DNA of 64,000 bases, from positions 83,349,501-83,413,500 of the forward strand of contig JAZBRS010000057.1 in the NCBI GenBank assembly GCA_037176725.1, written 5' to 3'. The stretch is from Posidonia oceanica (Eukaryota; Streptophyta; Magnoliopsida; Alismatales; Posidoniaceae). Below the pieces are notes generated by a model, which was not told the DNA's origin, did no database searches, and saw only the letters and a list, made by a program, of their open reading frames with translations. Shown here in pieces: positions 22,050 to 33,766 of this stretch; position 1 is the stretch's first letter; every line of letters starts with the position of its first letter. Made by a program: the position numbers and the translations under genes.

Positions 22050-23594
22050 CAGGAGTGTAAGTGCAGGCTGCTGGTACAGAAAGCTCAGGTACTTGTAAAC
22101 AGAGATGCAGTTCATCAGATCAGGTATAAGCATACAACTGGCTGGTAAAGGGCATCATTTCAAAATTAACACAGCAGCTTTAGCAGGTTTAACAGATAGC
22201 AATCAGAGTGCAGATATTTAAACATATTCAGACTAGGGGCAGCTCTGCTGGGGCAAGTGGTTGGTCGGAGCTCTGGACCAGTGCAGCTTTAAGAAGGTAG
22301 GCGCATGCCGGGTGGAAGTACTGTCTCAACACCGGGCCAAGTTTTGCAGAGCGGGAAAATAGAAGAAAAGGGAAGGACTTATGCTATGCATGCATGCATC
22401 GTTTATGCTTAGTATGCGGAGAAATGTGCATGACTTGGAGTAGATACTATGGATGTATGCAATGACTTAGCTTATATGCTGTAGCCCTCAGCATAAGGAG
22501 TGCTTAATGCTTGCTGTAGAGGAAGAGAGGGGTCCCTGACTCACTGGACTCTACTCAAGCTCTTAACTTGCTGGTGGCGCTCAGGAAGGGGTTATTTGCA
22601 GTGCGGGGTGGTGGGTGGTGAGGACAGGCTCCAGACCAAATTCCCAAGGACCTACACCTACTCTTTTGCATCGTTTTGGCTCCCTCATAGGCATGTAGGC
22701 TTCCCCTATCCCTAACTAGGAGGTAGTGCGCACCTAGTTGGAGTTGGAGAGCTGCTTGCTAGGCCTTGCTGAGTTTAAAGGCTTCGTAGGATTTGTGGAT
22801 TCCCCAGGTGCAAACCTTGCTTATCTCTAAGGGATTGCGTTGCTTGCTTCTTCTTTTTTTCTTTCTAGAGTTGCCCCTTCTTTTTTTTTGCTTCTTTTCT
22901 TTTTGCTTTCTCTCTTTTTTTGCTTTTTGCTTTGCTTTTTCTTTTCTTCTTTTTTTTCGCAAGCTTCCGCTATCCCAGGCTTAGAGGTAATGGGCGCTGG
23001 GGTTTTGAAGTGGATTCGGGGCTCCCAGGTGCTAAGTGATGGATCATCTCCGAAGCAGTTCGAAGGGACAAGGTTATGCTACACGCCTCTATCTCTAGGT
23101 CCTGCTTCTGTCTTCGCCTTCTATTACTTTTCTTCTATGCCCAAGCTCAGACATATTCTTTTATGCTCACATTTGCTCACGCCTTAGCATTTTATCTCCC
23201 TCGGGAGGTGCAAGTCCCAAGGGGTTTGGTTGTTTCGCCTGTTCTTATTTGAAAGGTGGCTCCCTCACTAGCTAAGACGCCTAAGTAGTGTCGAGTGAGG
23301 CAGGGTAGACTCCTTCCAAAGCAGGTAGCACGTCCGATTTCATCATCGGGCCCGAATGCAATGCATGATTCTTGCAGGAATTTTTTTTTATTTTTGCTGG
23401 GGGTATGCAGGAAGAGACAGAGAATGCAAGGCTATATGCAGAGAATGCGGGAATGCAAGGGACAAGATTGGGATGCAGGGAGAATGTACAAAGAAGAGAA
23501 GATGCAAAGGGTAGGATGGAAGGAAACGCTCTGCAAGGTTGGGGCCAGGCTATTGATAGTACTTCTTGAGATAGCATGCATTGACCGGCTCTGA
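22050..23594 (-). other. E3 non-coding stretch between extra ORF and integrase
   Basis: No supported gene. A strongly T/C-rich run at 22,846-22,968 (purine-rich on the element strand) is its main feature; the short Lys/Arg/Glu-rich frames there are compositional. The area 23,330-23,590 has repeated GAGAATG(C/T)A and ATGCAGG words. Confidence 0.55.
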
Positions 23595-24647
23595 CTACCC
23601 AGTCTGATCCATGTCCTCAAGAATCGCTGCGTCGCCTGAGAATGCCTGCTTGACCACAAGCGGCCACGCCAGTTGGGTCGGAATTTGCCTCGACCGTCTG
23701 GTAGATGGATGGCTCGCAGAATAAGGTCTCCTGGCTGGAAACTCCTGGGTCGCACCTTCTTTGAGTATGCTCTTGCCATACACTTCTGGTAGCAGCATGC
23801 ATTATGCATTACTTGCAATCTGCGCTCGTCTATCAGGTTAAGCTGGCCGCAACGATCCTCGACCCATTCTGCTCCTTCCAGCTCTGCTTCTCGCAGGATT
23901 CGCAGCGAAGGGATCTCCACTTCGACAAGCAGCACTGCCTCCATGCCATATGCCAGTGAATAAGGGGTAGCTCCTGTAGAGGTCCGCACTGATGTTCTGT
24001 ATGCCCAGAGTGCGTACGGGAGCTTAATGCCAGTCTCTGTGGGTTTCTGCCATCTTCTTCATTATCTTCACAATGTTTTTGTTGGCAGACTCCACTGCTC
24101 CATTCATCTACGGCCGATACGGCGAGGATCTATGATGCTTGATCTAATGCTTCTGTAGGTATTCCTCGATCCTCTTTGCAATAAAGTTTAGGCCATTGTC
24201 AGAGATGACTGCATGCGGGACCCCGTAACGGGTGACAATGTTATTTCTGATAAACTTCTCTGTCACCGCAGCTGTGACCGCCTTGTAGGAGGCTGCTTCC
24301 ACCCACTTAGTGAAATAATCTATCGCTACCAGGATGAAGTGATGACCATTCGATGCTGCAGGGTGTATGGCACCAATGACATCCATCCCCCAGGTGGAGA
24401 AGGGCCATGGCGAGGACATGCTATGCAGTTCCTACGGGGGTGCGTGCATAAGATTACCATGGATCTGGTAGTTGTGGCATCTACGCACAAACTGGCAGCA
24501 GTCTGCCTCCATGGTTGACCAAAAGTAGCCTTGCAACATTATCTTCTTGGCCAGTAGTACTCCATTCATATGTGGACCACAAGTCCCTGCATGAACTTGG
24601 AGCATAAGTGTGTCGGCCTCTGACTTGCTTAAGCAGCGCAGGAGCAT
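23595..24647 (-). pseudogene. E3 integrase
   Basis: The zinc-binding domain is visible at 24,432-24,647 (VHAGTCGPHMNG with its His, then CCQFVRRCHNYQ). The catalytic core at 24,144-24,419 has GMDVIGAIHPAASNGHHFIL (first Asp), YFTKWVEA and AVISDNGLNFIA (second Asp). The third acid lies in NGAVESANKN, just after a TAG at 24,108-24,110 where Gln is expected. The C-terminal part (23,432-23,989 and a shifted frame) has TGATPYSLAYGMEAVLLVEV, then GDLILR and finally GDAAILEDMDQTG, a normal Tat integrase end, at 23,595. At least two frameshifts and several stops. Confidence 0.88.
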
Positions 24648-25202
24648 CTAGCTGTATGATCTTCTGTATAGCTGCCCGGCCCCTAACACGTACTTTGACG
24701 CCAGACGCGCCAAAGTCCTTCTATCTGCCACTGAGGTGCCAGGCAGGTGGCTACCAGACTCAAGGAATGCTTTGATATCGCAATACCAAGGCTGCTTTTC
24801 TGCTAAATCTGCCTCCTCTATGCTCATGCAATGCGCAGGCTGCTCCATGCGTGTAACTGATACATCCACTGCTCGATCCTCAGGTACACTGAGCCAGGAT
24901 GCTAAGGTTGCCAACGCATCTGCATATGCGTTCCTTTCTCTGTTCATATACGAGAAGCGGATGCTTGCAAACTGCTCTATCAGCTTCAGCAGGTGTTCAT
25001 GATATGGCACTAACTTTGGATCTTTTGTTCTCCAGTCGCCATTCACTTGAGAAATCACCAGCATGGCATCGCCGTGCACATGCAGCTTCTGCGCGTCATG
25101 CTCAAGCGCGACCTTCAATCCTAGAATGCATGCTTGATATTCTGCTTCGTTGTTAGTGCATTTGAAGGTGAGCTTCCTTGCAAAGGGGATCATCTGCCCC
25201 TA
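24648..25202 (-). pseudogene. E3 second RNase H (archaeal type)
   Basis: The frame 24,648-25,193 has FKCTNNEAEYQACILGLKVA (acidic residue in the NNEAEY motif), LHVHGDAMLVISQVNGDW and NAYADALATLAS. These are the conserved motifs of the archaeal-like RNase H known to be an extra domain in Tat-lineage elements. It follows the degenerate first RNase H in the same frame, separated by a TAG at 25,200-25,202. In family terms it supplies active RNase H where the older domain has decayed. This is the best single marker for the Tat clade here. Confidence 0.88.
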
Positions 25203-25852
25203 CGGTGTGGTCAGCACCGTGCCTATGCCTCGGCCCTTCTTATTGACAGCGCCATCAAAGTAGAGCTGCCAATGCTCTAAGTCTTCGGGGTCCTTCTCTT
25301 CAGCGTCCTCCATTGCAAAGAGGATGTCCTCATCCGGGAACTGCGTTTGGAGAGGTTGGTATTCAGGCAGAGGAAAGTCTGCAAGGTGATTTGCCATGGC
25401 CTGGCCCTTCATGGCGTACTGCGTGACAAAGGTGATGTCGTACTGAGACAACAACACTTGCCACTTGACGCATCTGCCTACCATTACTGGTTTCTGGAAG
25501 AGGAACTTGATGGGGTCATGTCGGCATAGGAGCCGGACTGGGTACGCCATCATGTAATGCCTCAGCTTCTGTGCAGCCCAGAAGAGGGATAAGTAGGTCT
25601 TCTCCATTGTGCTATACCTGGCTTCGCAGTCATTGAATTTCTTGCTCAGGTAATAAATTACGTGCTCCTTTCTACCAGATTCATCATGCTGGCCCAAGAC
25701 GGCGCCCATGGAATGCTGGGTGATAGAGAGGTAGAGAAGCAGAGGTCTCCCAGGCGTGGGAGGGACCAACACAGGAGGCTTGGTCAGAAGCTGCTTGATC
25801 TTGTTTAAGGCGGCCTGGCACTCTTCACTCCAGCTGATCTGTGCATTCTTCT
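25203..25852 (-). pseudogene. E3 first (gypsy-type) RNase H
   Basis: The frame at 25,200-25,772 reads from PPTPGRPLLLYLSITQHSMG through VIYYLSKKFNDCEARYSTME, LRHYMMAYPVRLLCRHDPIK and ANHLADFPLPEYQP. It has the gypsy RNase H layout, but the first acidic residue expected after LLYL is not present, as in other Tat elements where this domain is degenerate and a second RNase H follows. E1 begins this same domain at the window's left edge. Confidence 0.85.
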
Positions 25853-26646
25853 TCAGGAGCTTGAAGATCGGTTCGCATATAGACGTGAGCTGCGCAATGA
25901 ACCGACTAATATACTGTAGGCGCCCGAGCAGGCCTTGGACTTCTTTCTCTGTCCTGGGGGTGGCATATCCACGATGACTTTTGCTTTCATCGGGTCCACT
26001 TCAATCCCCCTCTGGCTAACGATGTAGCCTAGGAGCTTGCCAGAAGATACCCCAAATACGCATTTACTGGGGTTAAGGCGCAACTTGTACTTTCGCAAGT
26101 GGTCAAAGAGCTTCTTTAGGCAGGCAAGATGATCCTCAGGCTCTTTGGTCTTGGCAATCATATCGTCCATGTATACCTCAACTTCTTGATGCATGAGGTC
26201 GTGGAAAAGCGCAGTCATGGCCCTCTGATAGGTTGCGCCAGCATTCTTCAGCCCAAATGGCATAACTTGATAGCAGAAGACACCCCAAGGGGTGATGAAT
26301 GATGTTTTCTCCATATCCTCTTCTGCCATTCTGATCTGATTATAGCCAGAGAAGCCGTCCATGAAAGAGAGTATCTTGTGTCCTGTAGTATTATCAACCA
26401 GGATGTCAATGTGCGGCAGTGGAAAATCATCCTTGGGACTCGCCTTGTTCAGGTCCCGATAGTCGATGCACATGCGGACTCGTCCGTCTTTCTTGGGCAC
26501 TAGGACGACATTTGCAAGCCACTCAGGGTAAAGGACGACCTTGAGGAAGTTAACGCCGTGCTGCTTCATGATCTCCTCTTTGATCATAAGTAGCCACTAC
26601 GGTCGCCATCGCCTTAGCTTCTGCTTTACTGGCCTTGCATCTGGAT
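25853..26646 (-). pseudogene. E3 reverse transcriptase
   Basis: The frame at 25,853-26,587 holds VPKKDGRVRMCIDYRDLNKA, PKDDFPLPHID, FMDGFSGYNQIRMAEEDMEK (first catalytic Asp), VMPFGLKNAGATYQRAM and VEVYMDDMIAKT. The catalytic box is YMDD instead of the YVDD of E1; both are accepted in this enzyme family. A TAG at 26,597-26,599 precedes WLLMIKEEI where E1 keeps Gln (CAA). Compared with E1, roughly ten residues before PLDPD are missing, which shifts the frame between the acidic linker and this domain. Confidence 0.92.
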
Positions 26647-27090
26647 CTAAGGGTAGGTTGTGCCCACCATATCCTCGTAGCTCCAGGAAAAGACATCTGC
26701 GTACTCCTTCAAGAATGCGATGAATTCTGCTCTAGCCTGGGGCAACAAAAGGGCACTGATGCGGACCTCTCTGATTTCTTCTGTTGTGCCAATGCTGACA
26801 ACCTCTGTCTCTTCTTCGACAAGGAGGTTGGGGCCTTCTGGATCGTCGTCGTAGGGCCGGAACTCAAGCGATGGTTCATCATTCTCATCTTCGCCTGTAT
26901 CATCCTCCTCTCCATATGCAATAAGCTCCGAGAGGATCTCCTTCTCAAAAGTGGGATCTGAGATATCGATGGAGTGCAAGTGTTCCGCTGCTTGGCCCTG
27001 GTGACGCTTCAGGATGGTCATGCATACCCGAGTGTTTTTATACCCTCGGCGCGCGACCTCTGTCCTGGCAAGCTCCTCAGCTGTTTCTGC
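26647..27090 (-). pseudogene. E3 acidic linker before reverse transcriptase
   Basis: Frame 26,647-27,021 carries MTILKRHQGQAAEH, FEKEILSELIAYGEEDDTGE, an Asp/Glu-rich run and FIAFLKEYADVFSWSYEDMV, the usual lead-in to a Ty3/gypsy reverse transcriptase. It is in the same frame as gag and the His-rich part. A TAG at 27,091-27,093 separates it from the latter. The end is truncated by a deletion relative to E1. Confidence 0.7.
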
Positions 27091-27903
27091 CTACTCTGAC
27101 TCTACTGATTCTGTTAACTCTGCTGCTGCTGACTGTACTACTGGTGACTGCTGCGCTGCTATCCGTGCATATTGTACCGCTACCGATACATGCTGTACTG
27201 CCGCCACTTGCGCATATTGCTCTGCTACTACTGCATGCTGCTCTACTAATATAGGTGCATGTTGCTCTACTGCTACTACATGTTGCTCTATATCTACTGC
27301 ATGGTGCTCTGTTTCTACTGCATGGGACTCTACATCTACTGCATGGTGCTCTACATCTACTGCATGGTGCTCTGCTTCTACTGCATGGGACTCTACATCT
27401 ACTGCATGGTGCTCTACATCTACTGCATGGGACGCTACCTCTACTGCATGGGACTCTGCATGGTGCTCTGCATGGGGCTCTACATGGGACTCTGCATGGG
27501 GCTCTACATGGGACTCTGCATGGGACTCTCCTTCTGCATGGGGCTCTGCATGGGACTCTGCATGGGACTCTCCTTCTGCATGGGGCTCTGCATGGTGCTC
27601 TCCTCCTTCTGTATGGGACTCTGCATGGGACTCTCCTCCTTCTGCCTGCTGTACCACATGATGCTCTACTGCTGGTGCATCTTGCTCTGCTATTGCTGCT
27701 TTGCCTATACGTGGCATGTGCTGCACAAACCATCGAGACCCACCTCCTGGCTGCAGGGTGATCAGCTCATCTGGTCTGATGGGTGCCTCAAGCGCTAGAT
27801 CTTCCTCTAGGACCATGATAGAGGGATCTGTAGCCACGACCTTCCCCATCTTTTGCGCAGTCTCATGCTCTGCCACGTCCTGCGCCAGGGACACGAGCTG
27901 CTC
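27091..27903 (-). pseudogene. E3 polyprotein segment with His/Glu/Ala repeat
   Basis: The 267-residue frame begins VSLAQDVAEHETAQKMGKVV, then LEAPIRPDELITLQPGGGSR and WFVQHMPRIG, which align with the E1 linker. It then becomes a tandem repeat: four-residue ESHA/EPHA/EHHA units, followed by eight-residue units of the type HAVDVExH, then decayed QHAVVAEQ-like copies. The DNA behind it (about 27,200-27,640) is a tandem repeat of TCTACTGCATGG(G/T)(A/G)C-type units. Histidine is present at about every fourth position. E1 lacks the repeat entirely. The histidines could bind metal, but nothing else supports that. Confidence 0.75.
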
Positions 27904-28881
27904 CTAGAATAACTGCTCCAAGTCTCCTATAGAGAAGTCGATCTGAGCATCAGCAACCGCTCTGGCCTCCTCATCCGAGGGTGAGTCAACGTAGTAAGCG
28001 ACTGCCGGGCTTGCGGCCAGCCCTAGCTCGACTGTTGGGCTTTCTGCTGCTTGGGGTATCTACTTGGCTGCTGCTGGATATGCTGCCAGGATTACTGCTG
28101 GTGCCGACGGGGAGGCACAACTGCTCTTCTGAGGGGCCGATGGCTGGGCCGCCATGCTTGGGGATGAAACGCCGGTGCCCGTGGGTGACAGTGGTGGTCT
28201 CCCAGTAGCAGCGGCAAGAATCTTCCGCATAGCAAGATCTGCTGAGGCTGACAGCGGTGTGCCTGACTGAGCCGCCCGGCTTGCTTGCGGCGTTGTCAAT
28301 GATGCGGGCTGAATCACGCTGTCGTTTGACCCAGCTGACTGTGCCACCTGAGAAAGTGATTTCCAAGCTGGTGCGGCTGCGGCCATAGGTTGACTACCGG
28401 ATAACGCCGAAGGGCGTGCTTCTGGTTCTAGTGCTGTAGCTGCAACTGTCGGCAACTTTGGTGACGCTGTAGGAAGAAGGGAAGCTGTCAGCCCTGTCCC
28501 AGGGTTTGCCAATTCTGCTGCTTCACTAGTAAGTGCTAAGCAAACTAACCGGGACGCAGTCGCGCTGAGCTGGTCTTTGCTGCTGGTTGGGGCTGCCTCA
28601 ACTATACCAGACTCTTCCTCATCTGAGTAATAGTCTTCGATGCAGACCCATTCTTCTTCTGGCAGCTGAGAACTTGGGCATAGCACCTGCTACACTGGGG
28701 CCTCACTGCTGGTTGAATCCAGGATACCTGCACTGGTGAAGTTAGTGAGGTCCTGCAGAATAGCCATCCTCTGATCCTTGGGCAGCATGCATCTATCTTT
28801 GCTGGACTGCAGATCATATCCAAGGCCTTCAGACTCTCTTCGCTCTGCTGCTTAGACTGGCTCAGTGATTCCCTGGCCATA
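27904..28881 (-). pseudogene. E3 low-complexity linker after protease
   Basis: The frame 28,060-28,686 (LCPSSQLPEEEWVCIEDYYS, then Ala/Ser/Pro/Thr-rich) lies in the same frame as gag and protease, interrupted by TAG at 28,690-28,692, 28,060-28,062 and 27,904-27,906. LPEEEWVCIEDYYSDEEES has a counterpart in E1 (LPPSEEWVTVEDWYSDEEQS), so it is a real polyprotein segment. No known domain. Confidence 0.65.
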
Positions 28882-29616
28882 TCACCCGAGCGGTGCCCCT
28901 TTGACATAGCCCCACCTGTGACAAACATTTTTGACCATCCGGAAGGGGTTGCTGTGAACGGCCAAGGAGTTGACACGTTCAAGATCAGGTACAAAGCTAA
29001 CCGGCTCGCACTGATTAACTCGATACAAAGCAGCTGAAAGTTCAGGGTCAAAAGGGATTGTATGCGAAGAGATGGGTGCAACCGCCTCGATCTGCTCCTT
29101 CTCGAAGTTTTCCACCATTACAACGATAACATCGTCACCGTGGTGAAACTTGATCATGCGGTGGAGGGTCGAGGGGATGACCTGATGCTTGTGAAGCCAA
29201 GGGCGGCCAAGTAGGAAATTAAAGTTACGCTCCAAGTCAACAATGTAGAATTCCACATCGAAAGTGACCGGGCCAATGATCAAAGGAATAATCAGAATCC
29301 CTAGAGCGTCATGGTGCGTATTATCAAAAGCTGTCATTCCCTTTATCGCCGGAGTGGTATCCTCGGCTTTGAATCCGAGCTTGGTTGCGGTGCGCAATGG
29401 ACAGACATTAAGGCCTGACCCGTTATCAACCAGTGATAGGGGAATGCGAAAGTTTTTGTATTGCAACATGACAAACAAGGGTTGGTTGTGATTAATCCCG
29501 GCCGGAGGCAGCTCATCGCTCGTGAAAGAGATGATCTGCGGCTCGACGATAACGCCAACCATGCTCTCCAGGGCTGCAGGCTCTATGGCTTGGAACACTC
29601 GGGCAGCTTGGAACAC
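28882..29616 (-). pseudogene. E3 retropepsin-like aspartic protease
   Basis: The frame includes ESMVGVIVEPQIISFTSDEL, PPAGINHNQPLFVMLQYKN, the active-site motif LVDNGSGLNVCPL, TAFDNTHHDALGILIIPLII and FNFLLGRPWLHKHQVIPST. It is in frame with gag, consistent with a Gag-Pro precursor. A TGA at 28,882-28,884 ends it where a CGA codon is plausible. The enzyme would mature the element polyprotein. Confidence 0.85.
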
Positions 29617-32600
29617 TCAGAGAAAAGCCTCACGGTGTTCGGAAGAGGAGTAGATAAGGTCCCAAATGGATATATCGGCTTTAACCCTCCTAAGCTGGGA
29701 AGTGATGTCTGTTTTGTGGTGCAGCTTTCTGGTAGCAGGAGGGGGTGCTCTGGGAGTTGGCTCTACCGGGCTAGGTGCAGGGGGCTGGCTTGATGCTGGG
29801 GGTGCTGCGGGCTGGCTAACAGGCAGGGGTGCTATGGGTTGGCTTGCTGGTGGAGGTGTAGCAGGTGCTGCACGGTTGGGCTTTACCACCGGTGCTGCAG
29901 GCTGGTATACCCTCCCCGATCGCGTGACTTCTGCACACGTTTCCGTGGCATAGTCATAAGGTACGCAGTGGGGGTCCCAGGTTAAGTCAATAACCGTAGG
30001 GGCCCGTGCTTCGAGCACGAGAGGGGCTATCGGAGGGTTGGCTGGGTAATAGGGTAGGGGTTGTTGGTATTGGTAGGTTGCAGGAGGCCCTGGCTAGGAC
30101 CAGGCTAATAGGCTGACTGGGGGCCTACCCAGATAGGAGGCTGGGGTCTGGGCCTGAGGTCTAGCTTGAAGGTATACAGGGGCAGGGGCCTGAGGATGCA
30201 TAGAAGGGCGAGCAGCAGAGCGCCTCGGCCTGGCACGTGGTCGGATCATATGGACTCCCGACTCGGAGCCGGCGACGGCGGCACGATAAAGAGCAAAGGG
30301 GAAGGGCTCCGAGACATCATGAATGAGCTCGGAGGGGTCTACCACAGACGTAGTAGGCCCGAAGGGAGAGAGAGAGTAGATTCCTGAGGTCCCCGCGCCT
30401 CCTGGATTGGGATGCTCCGGAAGGGACTGGTGGATAATGCTGGGATGAGGGGGTGCTAATGCAGATGTAGGGGCTGATGCTGATGGGGGGACAGAAGATG
30501 GTGCCTCATGCGTGTGGATCGAGATCGTTCTCGACTTGATCAGATTTTGGATGGCGTCCCGCAGAGTGAGGCAAGTGTTCGTCGAGTGCCCGGGGGCTCG
30601 ATGAAAGTCGCAGAAAAGGTGCACCTTATGCCAATGCGGAAGTGGATTTGGCAAAGGGCGCACCTCGAAAAACCTCAGAAATGTTGCAACCTTGGGGAGG
30701 ATGGCAGTTAGCGGTTCTACCAGTGGGGTGAATTGACGCCGTGGCCACCTTGGCCCCTGGGGTTGCACTTGCCGGACCGGTGTGGCAGGATACAGCGGTT
30801 GGGCGGTGGTGGTGATTTGTGGTGTGGGGGGTGCTCTAGGTGCTGGTGCATAGATTACTTGATGTGGGGGAGGCCGAACCGCCAGCTGAACAGGCACAGG
30901 CGCAGGGTTGACGTAGGCAACAGCAGGCTTCGGCGAGTCCTTCTTCTTGGGCCGGCTGCTGGTACCACTGCTATTGCTGCTGGTGTTGTCGCTGGAGTTG
31001 TTGCTGTTGCTGCTGGCGGTGGCCTGCTTGGCAAACGCAGAGAGCGCCGGGAAGTTGCCACTCCGTAGCGAGCTCTCCACGCGGGTGCCAGCCCGGATCA
31101 GTACAGAGAAGGTTGTGACAAGTTGAATGCTGAGCAGAGCCCCGACAGCAGGCTGCGCACCCCCGATCACAATCTCGAGGGACTCCTCATCAAAGGGTCC
31201 ATCTCGAACCTGCGAAGCGAGTGCGCGCCAGTGGCCGATATACTCCCCGAACGGCTCGCCGGGGTTCTGCTTTAATGCAATGAGGTCCGCGTGCTTAGGG
31301 ACTAGGTCCAAGTTGAAGGAGTATTGTCCCAGGAATGCCTGGCTAAGGTCATTCCACGTCTTAATGCTGGCCATATCAAGTGAGGTGAACCACTTGAGCA
31401 CAGGGCCACTCAGACTTTTCTGGAACAAGCGGATTAGCAACCTCTCGTCAGTCTGGAGCTGAGCGAGATCTCCGCAGTACGCCTTCAGGTGTGCAATTGG
31501 GCAGCTTCTACCATTGTATTTTTCAAATACCGGGATGCAGAACTTTGGGAGGAGTACCGCCTCTGGGAAATAACAGAGGTCCCGGAACTGGAAAGACTAG
31601 TGGTCCGTACCCTGCACTTGTCGAAGTGCTTTCTCTAGAACAACGAGCCTGTTGTCGCTGGAGTCTGGAGTTACTGCCAACTGAGGTGGTACAGCAGGGG
31701 CGGGGGCCACATACGCCGCATAAGATGCACCGAGGTGCTCCTCTAGGCCAACCATCACCTCGCCTGGTGGAGCAATGGGATGGGCGGCGTATCCGTGCGG
31801 ATGTGCAGTGTGTGTAGGCATGTATGCTAGGGTAGGGTATTGCTGATGCAGAGGGTATGTATAGCTAGCATGCTGAGCAGTAGGTGATGCAGGGTGCTAG
31901 AGCATCAGCTACTGCACCGGCATGGTGCCGGGCTGCGGACCAAAGGGATGCTGCGCTCCGATCAGTCCTGCGAACTGACCACCAAGTGCCAGAGCAGGAT
32001 GCTGTGCTGGGTGTTGTGCATATGCAGGAGGCAGAAGCTGGGCCCCCATCACCTGAGCAGTGAGTAGCTGAGGCGGTGGTCTGGGCGGGGGAACAAAAGG
32101 CAATGCCTGCGACGCAAGAGCAGGTCGCAGCGGAGCCTCGGGAGCAGCACGAACAAATACGGGGCGGAGAGATAGAGCCATGCCCTGCAGTCTCTAGGCA
32201 ATCTCCATCAGCTGCTGGTACTGCATCTTAGGGGACCCATCAGCAGGTATGCTGAGTTACAGGACCCGTGGAGGACCAGAATCAAGCGACTGGGATGCAG
32301 ATTGTCTAAGAGGCAGAGGTCCTAGGGCGTAATTCGCCGCAGCAGGGTGAATGCCAGAAGTGACATCACCCTAAGGAGGAGGAGTCAGTGGTGCCTCCGG
32401 AGCGCAGGCGGTGGTTACCAAGACATTCTCGGCAACCGGGTCCGGCGGAGTCTGCCACTGCCACACAGAATAAGAAGGTGGCAGCTGTACCAGAGAAGGA
32501 GACGCTGGCACAGGGGGAGTGTATGCGGGAGCTGAAGGGGCCAAAAGAGGGGCCACCTCCGGGGCAACAGGGACCTGGGAGTCACCGGCAAATTGGGCCA

Positions 32601-32625
32601 TCGCTGACCGAGAACGGGTGATCAC
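29617..32625 (-). pseudogene. E3 gag
   Basis: The start is ATG 32,625 (MITRSRSAMAQFAG); E1 has TRSRTAMAQ at the same point. One frame runs to the protease, with TAG at 32,371, 32,194, 31,909, 31,897, 31,597 and 30,094, TAA at 32,257 and TGA at 29,617 (lowest coordinate of each codon). The capsid core (30,094-31,440) has LIRLFQKSLSGPVLKWFTSL, FLGQYSFNLDLVPKHADL and WRALASQVRDGPFDEES. The knuckle is CDFHRAPGHSTNTC (Cys-X2-His-X4-His-X4-Cys). N-terminal and C-terminal parts are Pro/Ala-rich. At several stop codons E1 still has CAG. Confidence 0.88.
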
Positions 32626-33748
32626 AGGGCTACGAGCAGGAGCAAGGAGGCGAATCCTAGGAGGAGCTATGTCCGCTAAAGTGAAGTAGCTCAGAAGGGG
32701 GGATGATCAGAAGCAAGGGTCGTAGCAGGGGCGTCTGCAAGAGAGGACACTCAAGCTCTAGCTAGGGAACTCGCTGACAGATCTCTCTCTGCGCGAAGAG
32801 CAAACAAAATCAAGGGGTTAGAACCCGAAAGTAAAAGCAAATGCGTTAGATGTATGATATGAATGCAGAAGTATGCTTTCTAGCATGCTCTCCCTCACCA
32901 ATCTAGGGTGTCCTAGTAGGCAGTCTACTTCGGATGCTTAGGGGTGTATGGGTCGCCGACTCAGGCTAGAAAAAAGCAGGTCCCACGTCTTAAACTCGGC
33001 CCAAAGCTCAGGTGATGACGTAGTGGTGCGTAGGTGGCCTTGACCCTGCCAAAAGCATAGGTGGTACCCTCTACTAACACCGACACGACCCCCTGACAAG
33101 GGGGGACAGACCGATCTACTTGCTCCACACCAAAGCGTTGGACGCAAGAGAGCAGGACTATCCTTCTCAGACTGTAGGCGGACTCAGATGAGAAGAATGC
33201 ATGTCCTATATGATGCTTTATGCAAATGCTTCGCGTTTTATCTTGCGTTTTTTATTAACTCAAGGGGGTGCAGGTGAGTTTGCAGTCTCTAGTTGCTCCT
33301 AGAAATTCTTTTTACTTGCGGTTTTTAGTTAGCCTAGGGGGAAGCAATCAGTCTCCAATTGTCCTTAGGCTTAAATGCAAAAGGGGAAGAAAATCACCCA
33401 GATATGGCAAGCAGACAGCACACATCACAGCAAAAGGCATGGGCATGGCATGTGTATGTGTGTGTGAGCATGATAATGAAAGAAAAACACTTATCATTGC
33501 AAAAAGTAGGTATGCATAGCATGTGCAAGTGCAGTGGCATTGCATTAGTGTAAAGGGAAGCATTCATCATTCAAAAGGCATGCATGGTGTTCCAAGCAAG
33601 TATTTAGACATGTGATGCAAGCAAAATGAAACAGCGCAGGCAATCATGGCATAAGCAGGTAAATAACCAAGCAAGCAAGTAAGCAAGTAAAGCAAGCAAA
33701 ACACCCAAGCAAGCGGCGAGAAAGCCAAGGCGAAAGCCGGAGTACTGC
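32626..33748 (-). other. E3 leader between PBS and gag
   Basis: Non-coding; the part at about 32,880-33,120 parallels the E1 leader (CTCCCTCACCAATCTAG, CACCGACACGACCCCC). Between 33,380 and 33,720 it is A-rich with AAGCAAGCAAG-type runs. Confidence 0.6.
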
Positions 33749-33766
33749 TCCCCAGCGGAGTTGCCA
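33749..33766 (-). other. E3 primer-binding site
   Basis: The minus strand reads TGGCAACTCCGCTGGGGAG one base inside the 5' LTR end ATTACTACA. It is the same site type as E1 with three base changes. Confidence 0.75.

Noticed and set aside
27014..27798. Plus-strand Cys/Ser/Thr-, Leu/His- and Tyr/Met-rich frames
   Set aside because: They are antisense to the E3 His-rich repeat, whose frame is linked to gag and reverse transcriptase.
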